Notes: generated by a model from the letters alone, not told the origin. A DNA stretch of 64,000 bases from Bacteroidales bacterium SW299 (GCA_019550975.1 SDWH01000003.1:62001-126000); one strand, 5' to 3'; positions 56,372 through 64,000 are shown, counted from the first letter of the stretch. Numbers and translations are program-made.

Positions 56372-58627
56372 ATGGATTTTGAGGAAATTAAACATAACAA
56401 TGAAGAGGTTTTGTCTTCGTTAAAGAATAAATTCTTCAATGAAGGTGATATAGATTTAGAAAGAAATAAAGTAGAGAGTGATGGAACTTCAGATATAGTG
56501 CTTAAGGCTATAAATGATTGTAAAAAACTATGGAACAATTCGTATAGCCTGAATGTAGGCGGAATGGAATTCAATATAGGTCTCAAAAACGAAGATGCAG
56601 TGAGAGAGGCAGCCGCAAAGGGGGATGTCTATTCAATGGTTATACTGGGACTGACATGCATAAAAGGCAAAAAATATGATGAAGGACTGGAACTTCTGGA
56701 TGAAATTCTTGATATGGACATTAATGACAATGTCACTAATATTCTGACAAACGAATATATCAAACCTTCGTGTGAGACATACGGAATGGATTTGTATAAA
56801 AAAAGTATTACCAATCCCCAAAACAGTAAGGAACTCCAGAAGAAGGCGGCTGTGTACCTGAAAAGGGTGGCTTACATACCGGAAGCAGCAGATGCTCTGG
56901 CTGAATGTCTGGGAGGTATAGATAACTGGGAAGTAACCAAGGAGTATTATACTACGGGATGTAAAGGCAATATATTGAACTCTTTGCGGTGCATGAGTAA
57001 ATATTACATGAAATCAGAACTATGGAATACCGCTTCCAGTTACCTTGAAATGGCATATAAGTTGGGCGATACAGAGTCGGCCATGAAACTGGGAGAATGT
57101 TATTTGAAACTTCTGAACATAGAAAAAGCTGCCAATATATTCGAGACTCTGGCAAACAAAGGAAATACTTCGGCCAAAGAGATGTTCCGGAAATGTTTCG
57201 ATGTGTATGGAATGAAGTATAATGATGACTTCTACAGAATGTTTCCTGAAGTGAAGATGAAACTGGAATCGGAGAAAAGAGCACGAGAGGAACAGATAAT
57301 AAAGGAAAACCAGAAATTAAAGGAACTGCAAAGAATAGCAAACGAACTCAGGATAAAGAAAGAACAGGAAGAGGCAAAACGACTGAGGGACAAATTCAAC
57401 GAAGGATACAAGCTGTACTGTAACAAGGATTATGAAAAGGCTTTCGCTTGTTTTAAGGAATCTTCGGAACTGAAGGAAAGCAAGTATTATCTGGGACTTT
57501 TCCTGTATAAAGGATACGGATGCAAAAAGGATTATCTTACTGCCTTCAATTATTTCGAAGCTGCGGAAGGTTACAGTCTTTCGAAATATTTTCTCGGTAC
57601 GTTTTATTATTATGGATATGCAGGAGTGAAGGTGGACACAACAAAGGCTGCAGAACTTTTTAAACAGTACCTGAAAGATTATCCCGACGAGAGATGGGGG
57701 ACATATATGCTGGGAAAATGTTATCTGTTAAGGAAGGAAAACGAGAACGAAGGAGTGATATATCTGCAGAAATCTGCCGAAAAAGGGAACATCAGCGCAA
57801 ACTATGAACTGGGAAAATGGTTCATGAACAAAAAGGACTATAAACAGGCAGAGAAATATCTGAAAGATGCTGCGGATGCCAAAAACAGAGATGCATGCTA
57901 TATGCTGGGTAAGTACTATCTGAATAATAACAGTGTCTTTCTGGGACAAACATATCTGAATATGGCTGGAACAGGTGATGCATATTATGAGTTGGGGCTT
58001 TTCTACAAAATAAAGAATCAGAACGACAAAAGCATGGAGTTCTTTGAAAAGGCCGCAAAATGTGATCACTACGACGGATGCTGCGAATATGCATGGTATA
58101 AAGGTTACAAACTCATAAATAATGATGAAGGGTTTGTGGGACTAATATTGGCTTCCACTCTGTGGAAGATGAACATTTACAAAAAGAGAGCAAGTCTGAA
58201 TAATGAATACGAATTCATAAAGGAGTGTGGAACAAACTACTGGAAGGGAATAAAGAACAATCATGAAAGGTCTATAAGGGAATACATGAAACTGCTGTTT
58301 ATGGCAAACAAGTTTGATGAGCTGAGAACTGTAATTGAATTTGTAATAAAAGAATTCAATTACTCGGGAGCACTCTACTACAGATCGTACATGTACAGAT
58401 TCGGACTTGGAGGATATGAAAAGAACCAATATCAGGCAAAAGAGGATTTCAAAAAGGCAGAATCTTTATCGAATACTTTCATCAGAGATAAAATAAAAAA
58501 TGACCTGAAAAGCATTTCACCTGTTGAGGACTTTAATGTATTTTTAATTATCATGCTATGTATAATTGCATTTGCAGGGTTGGTAGTGCTGATTTTTTAT
58601 TTTTTGAACAAATTTAATTTGATATGA
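56372..58627 (+). CDS. Tail-anchored Sel1/TPR-repeat protein (cargo)
   Basis: 751 aa. Sel1-like helical repeats run through residues about 70-290 and 345-640 (for example YSMVILGLTCIKGKKYDEGLELL, YYLGLFLYKGYGCKKDYLTAFNYFEAAEG, CYMLGKYYLNNNSVFLGQTYL). They are interrupted by a charged coiled coil near residues 295-345 (EKRAREEQIIKENQKLKEL). A single C-terminal TM helix (VFLIIMLCIIAFAGLVVLIFYF) and no signal peptide suggest a cytoplasmic scaffold anchored to the inner membrane by its tail. The ATGA overlap (58624-58627) couples it to the FtsK-like gene. Sel1 proteins mediate protein-protein assembly. Confidence 0.8.
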   Translation: MDFEEIKHNNEEVLSSLKNKFFNEGDIDLERNKVESDGTSDIVLKAINDCKKLWNNSYSLNVGGMEFNIGLKNEDAVREAAAKGDVYSMVILGLTCIKGKKYDEGLELLDEILDMDINDNVTNILTNEYIKPSCETYGMDLYKKSITNPQNSKELQKKAAVYLKRVAYIPEAADALAECLGGIDNWEVTKEYYTTGCKGNILNSLRCMSKYYMKSELWNTASSYLEMAYKLGDTESAMKLGECYLKLLNIEKAANIFETLANKGNTSAKEMFRKCFDVYGMKYNDDFYRMFPEVKMKLESEKRAREEQIIKENQKLKELQRIANELRIKKEQEEAKRLRDKFNEGYKLYCNKDYEKAFACFKESSELKESKYYLGLFLYKGYGCKKDYLTAFNYFEAAEGYSLSKYFLGTFYYYGYAGVKVDTTKAAELFKQYLKDYPDERWGTYMLGKCYLLRKENENEGVIYLQKSAEKGNISANYELGKWFMNKKDYKQAEKYLKDAADAKNRDACYMLGKYYLNNNSVFLGQTYLNMAGTGDAYYELGLFYKIKNQNDKSMEFFEKAAKCDHYDGCCEYAWYKGYKLINNDEGFVGLILASTLWKMNIYKKRASLNNEYEFIKECGTNYWKGIKNNHERSIREYMKLLFMANKFDELRTVIEFVIKEFNYSGALYYRSYMYRFGLGGYEKNQYQAKEDFKKAESLSNTFIRDKIKNDLKSISPVEDFNVFLIIMLCIIAFAGLVVLIFYFLNKFNLI

Positions 58628-61581
58628 GTAAAATAGATATTTTTTTTGAAAAGAAAAAAGAACTTGAGGAACTGAATAAGTGGGGTAAGGCGTTCTATAC
58701 TTGTATCCAGGCATATACGGAAAGATATCTGGAAGTGTACAGAATATGGGTGATGGGGAATAATCCAAAAAATACCGAAGAACTGAGAAGAGCTCTGGGT
58801 AATGAGATAGCAACAAAACACAGACCACTGGCTATGTTCTTTCCGGGACTGGCTAACAGACTGAGAAATCTGGCATGTATGGTGAACTCGCAAGAACAGT
58901 TCAAGAAGGATCTGAACAAACTGTGTGAGGACTTCTCATTGTTCGTGAAAGACAAACAACGGAGGTTGGAAACGGATTTGAAACAATGGAAATATGATTA
59001 TTTCGACAGTGCGGAGAATCCTCATGATGTCGTTATTATACCGGAAGCCGGAAAGCCGTGCAGTACTGATGACCTGGTGAAAAAATATTTGGAAAGGAAC
59101 ATGAACATTGTTCGCTGCAAATATATTCCGAGAGGATATGAGGAATATAAAAGGGAAGAGGGAATGATATTGAGTCCCAGAAGTATAGAATGGCAAACTG
59201 AAAACGGAGGATGTAATTTTAGTCTGGAATATAAGAGCAAGAGGTTTGTAGAATATTTATTGATAAACATGATTCTGAATTTAAAGCCTGGAGCTCTAAA
59301 AATTATAGGTGTGGACCTGAACTATACTTCTGTATTCAAAAAATTCAGCAGCATGGAGGGAATAGTATTGGAAAAGGTCATACTTCAACAGAACGAACTG
59401 ATAAAAACTGCCGGAGGACTGATTGAAGAAATGAACAAAAGGTTCAGAGAGGTGGGAAATGTGGTTGAATATAATATCAAAAATCCGGACAAGATATATC
59501 CGTACAAGATTGTTGTGCTTTATGACTGTCAAAGCCAATTGAACAAAACTGCCATGGAATTACTGGAAACTATTTCTCAAAACGGATATAAGGTGGGAAT
59601 ATATCTGTTTAATGTGGGGGAAATGAACTGGAGAGGTTATAACTTTACTAGAATTCCATTTATTGACCTGAACTGCAAACCATACGTTGACCTGTTGCCT
59701 TTGTCGACAGATGAAGAAAGAATCAGAGCTATAGACTTATGGATGCACCATTACACGAACATGCAGGAAGCAGAAAAAGAAAGAAGGGTAAGCTTGAACA
59801 GGATGATCAAGGAAAAGAAAAAGGAAATGCCGTTTGAAGATGCTACCAGAGAATGCAAAGTGGAAATAGGTTCGTACGGAAACAGAAGAATTGAATTCAT
59901 ACTCAATGAGAGTGACCATGTACACTCTTTTGTAATAGGAAAAACAGGATCAGGAAAGTCGGTGCTGCTGCACAATATAATAAACAATCTAATGATGAAG
60001 TATTCGCCTGACTCCCTTCAGTTCTACCTGCTGGATTTTAAATTTGGAGGTGTGGAATTCAACAGATACAAAGGAAGTAAGCATGTAAGATGTCTGATGG
60101 TGGACGAATCGGATACTCAGATTACACTGGAAATTCTCAAGAATGTGTGGAACCTGATGCAGGAAAGAGGAAAAATAATGAGGGATGCCGGAGTGAACAA
60201 TCTTTCGGACTATAACAATTCCTGCAGTGAAAAGGACAGACTGCCAAAACTGGTTATTGTGGTGGATGAATGTCATGAACTGTTCAAAGAGGGAAGACAT
60301 AACATACAAAAGGAAATCGACAATATACTGATACGCATCGGCAAAGAAGGAAGAAACCAACAGGTACATCTGGTTTTCGCAACACAGACACTTGCCGGTA
60401 CAAACATCCCGTTAGGAATAAAAAACAATATTACGGATCCGTATATTATGAACTGCAAACCGACAGATGCACAGGCTTTCCTACCGGAAACAGGCTCTAT
60501 AGTCAGTTCGCTAAAATCGGGTGAAGTATATTACAATCCGGATAAGGATAAAGAAGGAATCATATTCCATGCCGACTATTACGACTCGCAACAAGTAAAC
60601 GATAATCTGCAATTCATAAACAGAAAGTGTAAATCATTTGTTCCGAATTTCAAACAATTCTATTTTTCAGGAAAACTGGCATACAATATCTGTGACTATA
60701 TCGACAAACAGGAAATAAGAAAATCACCAAGGGCTTTCCTGGGAAAAGAAATAAGTGTGGAAGATACGCTCGCATATATTGACTTCAAATCGGAAACAGC
60801 GTCCAATGCTCTTATTGTGGGTATTAACGACAAACTGCAAAGTACCAGAATACAACTGAACATTCTGTATTCGCTGATTTATTATCATAAGAAAAAAAAT
60901 GATCATGCTGAATTCTATCTCATTGACAATACAAATGAAGACAATGAATATGTAGTAAACGATTGTGTCTGGAACAAACTGAAAAAGTGTGGATGCAAGA
61001 TCTTGAGATACAAGGACGAACATAATGACCTGCTGGCAGAACTGCTTAAAAGAATTGACAACAGGGAGAGAAACGGAAAAACTTATGTCTTCGTTTTCGA
61101 ACAGGATTATTTCCTACCTCTGAAATATGATTATCAGCTAGAAATGGTGGACAACAGTGATACAGTGAAAAAAGAAGATAATCCTTTCGGATTTGATTTT
61201 GATTTCAAATCAAGTGCTACAAGAAGAAACAATAAAACAAAAACATTCAGAGATGCTTTTTATTCGATATTGAAGAACGGACCTGATTATGGAATACACT
61301 GTGTGTGGCAGGTGAGCAAACTTGGAAATCTGCTGTTTGAGGAAAGAATGTTTACAAAGCGGGAACTTTTTTCTCTATTCAGATATGCCATTATTCAGAG
61401 AACATCCAAAGAAACATGTGTACAAATGGGACTGGTAGATGATATTCAGACCGAGAATCTTGAAGAGAACAATGAAAGATTGAGAAGCTATCTACACAAC
61501 GATATGAATGACTCGAATATGCTGTATTGCCCTTTCAACATGATTAATGAAAAAGATATTGACAAACTTATAAAACGATAA
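58624..61581 (+). CDS. FtsK/SpoIIIE-family (EccC/EssC-like) ATPase (cargo)
   Basis: 985 aa, no TM segments. One intact ATPase: Walker A GKTGSGKS at 439-446 (HSFVIGKTGSGKSVLLHNII), LLDFKFGGVEFNRY, Walker B LVIVVDECHEL at 543-552 and FATQTLAGTNIP. A preceding domain (about 215-360, LLINMILNLKPGALKIIGVDL ... IVVLYDCQSQL) and a following one (about 715-985, NALIVGINDKLQSTRIQLNIL, no GKT) look like degenerate copies of the same fold. This gives a three-module plan like the EccC/EssC motor of type VII secretion. Membrane and FHA parts of EssC are absent. A coiled N-terminal 150 residues may contact partners. It is followed 8 bp later by a WXG100-like gene. Confidence 0.85.
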   Translation: MSKIDIFFEKKKELEELNKWGKAFYTCIQAYTERYLEVYRIWVMGNNPKNTEELRRALGNEIATKHRPLAMFFPGLANRLRNLACMVNSQEQFKKDLNKLCEDFSLFVKDKQRRLETDLKQWKYDYFDSAENPHDVVIIPEAGKPCSTDDLVKKYLERNMNIVRCKYIPRGYEEYKREEGMILSPRSIEWQTENGGCNFSLEYKSKRFVEYLLINMILNLKPGALKIIGVDLNYTSVFKKFSSMEGIVLEKVILQQNELIKTAGGLIEEMNKRFREVGNVVEYNIKNPDKIYPYKIVVLYDCQSQLNKTAMELLETISQNGYKVGIYLFNVGEMNWRGYNFTRIPFIDLNCKPYVDLLPLSTDEERIRAIDLWMHHYTNMQEAEKERRVSLNRMIKEKKKEMPFEDATRECKVEIGSYGNRRIEFILNESDHVHSFVIGKTGSGKSVLLHNIINNLMMKYSPDSLQFYLLDFKFGGVEFNRYKGSKHVRCLMVDESDTQITLEILKNVWNLMQERGKIMRDAGVNNLSDYNNSCSEKDRLPKLVIVVDECHELFKEGRHNIQKEIDNILIRIGKEGRNQQVHLVFATQTLAGTNIPLGIKNNITDPYIMNCKPTDAQAFLPETGSIVSSLKSGEVYYNPDKDKEGIIFHADYYDSQQVNDNLQFINRKCKSFVPNFKQFYFSGKLAYNICDYIDKQEIRKSPRAFLGKEISVEDTLAYIDFKSETASNALIVGINDKLQSTRIQLNILYSLIYYHKKKNDHAEFYLIDNTNEDNEYVVNDCVWNKLKKCGCKILRYKDEHNDLLAELLKRIDNRERNGKTYVFVFEQDYFLPLKYDYQLEMVDNSDTVKKEDNPFGFDFDFKSSATRRNNKTKTFRDAFYSILKNGPDYGIHCVWQVSKLGNLLFEERMFTKRELFSLFRYAIIQRTSKETCVQMGLVDDIQTENLEENNERLRSYLHNDMNDSNMLYCPFNMINEKDIDKLIKR

Positions 61582-61589
61582 ACAACTGT

Positions 61590-61868
61590 ATGGCTAGAGA
61601 CGTAAATGTGAGAAGCGAAGAAGACTTACTGGAATTCGCTAAGGGACTGGACGGACTGAGTGAAGCTATGGTGGAAAACTTTCATAGAGCACTGGATGAA
61701 ATGCAAAGAATTAACGAGGGATGGAACGATGTACAAAGCCAGAGATTCATGGAGGAATTCTCGAAAAAAGTTAATGTAATAGAAAATATTGCTCTGGCTA
61801 TGAAAGAATACAGCAGGTATATTACCAGATATGCCGAACAGGTGCAGAACATTAAAAATCTGAGATAG
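61590..61868 (+). CDS. WXG100-like small helical protein with W-x-D motif (cargo)
   Basis: 92 aa, predicted helical hairpin. Helix 1 is residues about 9-42, a turn at GWNDVQ (W45, D47), and helix 2 about 48-90 with F53. The size, central Trp turn and following Phe agree with WXG100/ESAT-6-like proteins, with Asp replacing Gly of WxG. No C-terminal YxxxD/E export signal is seen. It lies directly downstream of an FtsK-like ATPase, as WXG100 genes often do near EccC/EssC. Confidence 0.7.
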   Translation: MARDVNVRSEEDLLEFAKGLDGLSEAMVENFHRALDEMQRINEGWNDVQSQRFMEEFSKKVNVIENIALAMKEYSRYITRYAEQVQNIKNLR

Positions 61869-61869
61869 T

Positions 61870-62373
61870 ATGAATGATGTTTCAGTGAAAGAGATAAATG
61901 AGCTTTATTCTTTCAATAACAGAATAAACTCATTTGTCTCGAGTCTGGAATGTATACGAGACGAAGTAACATTCTATATTAACAGCGAAGTAGACAGATA
62001 TACATCTGTGGTAGACAGGATTTCGTATAAAATGGACGATCTGAAAGACAGCATGAATGATATAAACTCTGAAATAAGCTCTTTATACGACAGTCTGAGT
62101 CATCTGGACATGGATGATGACTATAACAGGGAATATATCAGAAATGAAATAGATAACCTGCAGTATGAGTATTCGTCAATTGAAGAGGAATATGAGGAGT
62201 GCACAGACGACATGGATACGGCACAGGACTGCATGAACAGACTGATAGCTAATAAGGAAATGGTCAATTCTCTGTTCAACAGGTGTGTTAGTGATGTTAC
62301 AACTGATGTGAATACGGCATGTAACTTCATTGACAAGCTGGTATTCCACCTTAAAGAACTTCAAAAGATATAA
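61870..62373 (+). CDS. Acidic coiled-coil protein (cargo)
   Basis: 167 aa, almost entirely helical and Asp/Glu/Ser-rich: DRISYKMDDLKDSMNDIN, SEISSLYDSLSHLDMDDDYN, EYIRNEIDNLQYEYSSIEEEY. No TM and no catalytic motif. It starts 1 bp after the preceding gene, so it is tightly co-translated. Possibly an LXG-like or substrate-adaptor helical protein; I do not recognise a family. Confidence 0.72.
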   Translation: MNDVSVKEINELYSFNNRINSFVSSLECIRDEVTFYINSEVDRYTSVVDRISYKMDDLKDSMNDINSEISSLYDSLSHLDMDDDYNREYIRNEIDNLQYEYSSIEEEYEECTDDMDTAQDCMNRLIANKEMVNSLFNRCVSDVTTDVNTACNFIDKLVFHLKELQKI

Positions 62374-62377
62374 AAAT

Positions 62378-62602
62378 ATGGTTCCATTGGACAATCTTAT
62401 CCAGGCAAAATACAGACTTGATGAGTGTACAGACTCACTTCATCAGATATGGGATGACAAGAAGTATAAGTATTTCGTGTCTAATCTAATTGACCCTATA
62501 ATGAGCAGACTTGATTTTTACAATGCTGAATTGAATAGCGTAATAATTGATAGTAATTGTATTTCTGATACTCTTAGTGAACTGGAAGATAAATATCAGT
62601 AA
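62378..62602 (+). CDS. Second small W-x-D helical protein (cargo)
   Basis: 74 aa: NLIQAKYRLDECTDSLHQIW then DDKKYKYFVSNLIDPIMSRLDFYNAEL. It is a helix-turn-helix hairpin with the same W-[N/D]-D-(5 residues)-F spacing as the 92-aa protein upstream. The start at 62378 follows the previous stop by 4 bp; a longer reading from 62330 overlaps the preceding gene. Last gene of the operon; no terminator recognised. Confidence 0.65.
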   Translation: MVPLDNLIQAKYRLDECTDSLHQIWDDKKYKYFVSNLIDPIMSRLDFYNAELNSVIIDSNCISDTLSELEDKYQ

Positions 62603-62857
62603 AATTATAAATGTATATTAATAACTTATAAATTTATTTCTTGTTTTATTGGTATCCGGTTAAATTTGAGTCAAGTCAAATATTAATCAAATAACTTTGA
62701 AAAGGAAAAGAATAGAATTCTTAGTTAAATTGATATTGTAAATGTTTGCCCAAGATATTACTATATTTGCCTTGTACCGCTTTAGGTAGCGTGGTTTGTT
62801 TGTCTAAACAACAATGTAATTTAGACAACTGCTTGAAAATAAGGATAAAACAATTTC
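62603..62857. other. Right end of element 1
   Basis: No gene. It contains TTTGTTTGTCTAAA (62795-62808) and the inverted half-site TTTAGACAA (62820-62828) close to the attachment sequence, mirroring the repeats next to integrase 1. These are candidate integrase/Xis sites at the right end of the element. Confidence 0.5.
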
Positions 62858-62960
62858 TTCAACGAAGAGGAATACTGATAGCCTTCGGACTAGTCAAACA
62901 ATTAAACACCAACGCGATGAACAAAGATTATTTGTTTGTCGCGTTGGTGTTTTATGGTGT
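62855..62960 (+). other. Duplicated attachment site: DUF2795 3' end plus terminator
   Basis: 62855-62878 encodes FFNEEEY-stop exactly as the DUF2795 gene does, but with synonymous codons (GAA GAG GAA TAC TGA against GAG GAA GAA TAT TAA). It is followed by ATAGCCT and by the hairpin CACCAACGCGATGAACAAA (from 62907) pairing with TTTGTTTGTCGCGTTGGTG, then TTTTA. No DUF2795 coding sequence precedes it, so it is an att junction rather than a gene. Confidence 0.85.
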
Positions 62961-63037
62961 TATATGGTGCGGTTTGTTTGTCTAAAATACATTACCTTTG
63001 CTTCTCCTCATGAATATTGAATTGGGAGGAAAAGCAT

Positions 63038-64000
63038 ATGGGAAGACCGAAAAGACTATATTCATTGGGCAAATACCGCCTTCGCACGCCGAAAGTGGTT
63101 GACAAGGAAAAAGCCTATCCTGTCGAGTTGGAATACACTTGGAACAGGCAGGTAATCCGTAAGACAACGAATGTCTTTGTCAAAGTTGCGGACTGGAACC
63201 AGAACGGCAATCAGGGACGGGGTGAAATACGTGCAAGTCATGGCGGTGAATCCAAACGACTTAACCAGTTATTGCTGGCACGTGTTGACCGTATAGACTC
63301 ACAACTTGCCGAATATAGCGAAAAACATCCTAATCAGATAACCGCTGATGTCGTATCCGGCTTTCTTGCGGACAAACCGCTTGCACGTCGTGATCAAGGG
63401 AAGGACTTCGTGGAGTTTACATTGGAACGTCTTTTTTCTGACTATGCAAGAAACAGAATCGGAAGGAGCCGGTATGAAAACGGAAAGAGCTGCATGAATA
63501 TATTCCAGACATTCCTGAGAGCTACCCGACAGGGACCCTATCGTTCTGACAGCATTTATGTAGGCGATATGACTCCGGAGCTGTTAGACAGTTATATATC
63601 GTGGCGCAGGGAAATCAAGCAGAATAGTGATGCCGCTATCAACCACTCTCTGACTCCGATATTAAAAGCATGTGCATACGCCTGTGAAATGGGCATGATG
63701 GAACCTGCCGTCACTGCAAGGATTCAGGATATGCACATTGTGACTAAGGTATCGCTTTCTGAAGAAGAGGCAGAGTTTGACGGCAAAAGTTTCAGTAAGG
63801 AACAGATGGCGGCATTGCTTGAATATTACAAGACCTGTACTGAACCTCGTAGAAAAGAATTTTTGGAAATGTTCTTCTTTGCCTTCCATGCCTGTGGACT
63901 CCGTGTAGTGGATGTGATGACATTGCAGTGGGGCCATGTCAATTTTGAGAAGAAGGAACTGAGAAAAATCATGATTAAGACGAACAATCGCCATGTAATT
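63038..64000 (+). CDS. Tyrosine-type integrase of a second, tandem element (partial)
   Basis: 321 codons, cut by the window end before the HxxR and Tyr residues; the catalytic Arg is in FHACGLRVVDVMTLQW. It is closely similar along its whole length to the integrase at 48745 (same MGRPKRLY start, same NRIGRSRYENG and EPRRKEFLEMFFFAFH blocks) with scattered substitutions. It has the same GGAGGAAAAGCAT leader and TTTGTTTGTCTAAA repeat (62973-62986) with TACCTTTG. It marks the left end of another integrated element. Confidence 0.9.
   Translation, partial: MGRPKRLYSLGKYRLRTPKVVDKEKAYPVELEYTWNRQVIRKTTNVFVKVADWNQNGNQGRGEIRASHGGESKRLNQLLLARVDRIDSQLAEYSEKHPNQITADVVSGFLADKPLARRDQGKDFVEFTLERLFSDYARNRIGRSRYENGKSCMNIFQTFLRATRQGPYRSDSIYVGDMTPELLDSYISWRREIKQNSDAAINHSLTPILKACAYACEMGMMEPAVTARIQDMHIVTKVSLSEEEAEFDGKSFSKEQMAALLEYYKTCTEPRRKEFLEMFFFAFHACGLRVVDVMTLQWGHVNFEKKELRKIMIKTNNRHVI

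Larger units (their letters stand above)
48523..62865 (+). mobile_element. Integrated mobilizable element (about 14.3 kb)
   Basis: Delimited by the repeat of the DUF2795 3' end. The longest identical run between both sites is TTCAACGA (48523-48530 and 62858-62865), within longer similarity covering the stop codon and terminator. It holds integrase, Xis-like HTH, replication-type genes (DUF3987, Toprim primase-like), an oriT candidate, a MobV relaxase, and an FtsK/WxD/Sel1 cargo operon. No type IV secretion genes are present, so it would be mobilizable in trans (IME) rather than self-conjugative. The exact crossover position is not determined. Confidence 0.8.

Noticed and set aside
56372-62602. 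A complete type VII secretion system
   Set aside because: EssA, EssB, EsaA, EccB, EccD, EccE, mycosin, ubiquitin-like YukD/EsaB and an LXG toxin are all missing; only the ATPase/WXG100-like core is seen.
48523-62865. Self-transmissible ICE
   Set aside because: No Tra/VirB4/VirD4-type genes; the FtsK-like protein resembles EccC/EssC rather than a coupling protein, so mobilizable only.

Overview
The window is bacterial chromosome from a Bacteroides/Phocaeicola-type member of the Bacteroidales. The evidence is the promoter signature (TTTG, about 19 bp, TAnnTTTG) ahead of many genes, the scarcity of Shine-Dalgarno sequences, a Bacteroides-type succinylornithine/acetylornithine carbamoyltransferase, an OMP/TonB-receptor-rich gene set and a MobV/DUF3987-type mobilizable element.

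Layout. 0-15 kb holds ordinary chromosomal genes: priA, an outer-membrane barrel, a TonB-dependent-receptor-like barrel divergent from a histidine kinase/response regulator pair, a winged-helix regulator plus membrane protein operon, a DUF1349 protein, a LuxR-type regulator with a threonine aldolase, a gamma carbonic anhydrase and an aminopeptidase P. 14.4-29 kb is the translation/transcription core: rpsU-xerC-hpf, then tRNA-Thr/Tyr/Gly/Thr-tuf-tRNA-Trp-secE-nusG-rplKAJL-rpoBC, the same order as in E. coli. 29-32.3 kb carries an ECF-like sigma factor, argF' and proA.

32.4-38.6 kb is a restriction-modification island: an HTH controller, an N6-adenine methyltransferase, a circularly permuted 5-methylcytosine methyltransferase and a convergent HNH endonuclease, resembling the Alw26I/Eco31I/Esp3I type IIS family. 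It is bordered on the left by a 159-bp MITE-like element and on the right by a doubly deleted IS4-family remnant. The same MITE sits 25 kb away in inverse orientation at 7198-7355, with a perfect 10-bp target duplication just upstream of the response regulator gene. 39.4-48.5 kb returns to chromosomal genes (flavodoxin-fold oxidoreductase, lytic transglycosylase, beta-galactosidase, acyltransferase, ferritin, cobalamin adenosyltransferase, DUF2795).

48.5-62.9 kb is an integrated mobilizable element of about 14.3 kb inserted at the 3' end of the DUF2795 gene. Its backbone is integrase, membrane protein, iteron-like repeats, HTH/Xis-like protein, DUF3987 helicase-like protein, Toprim primase-like protein, an inverted-repeat-rich oriT candidate and a MobV relaxase. 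Its cargo is a tight five-gene operon: a tail-anchored Sel1-repeat protein, a soluble 985-aa FtsK/EccC-like ATPase, and three small helical proteins, two of which look like WXG100 proteins with a W-x-D motif. This cargo is my best candidate for an undescribed system. At 62.86 kb the DUF2795 3' end (last eight codons plus stop and terminator) reappears with synonymous changes, followed by a second, closely related integrase cut by the window end, so two related elements appear to be integrated in tandem.
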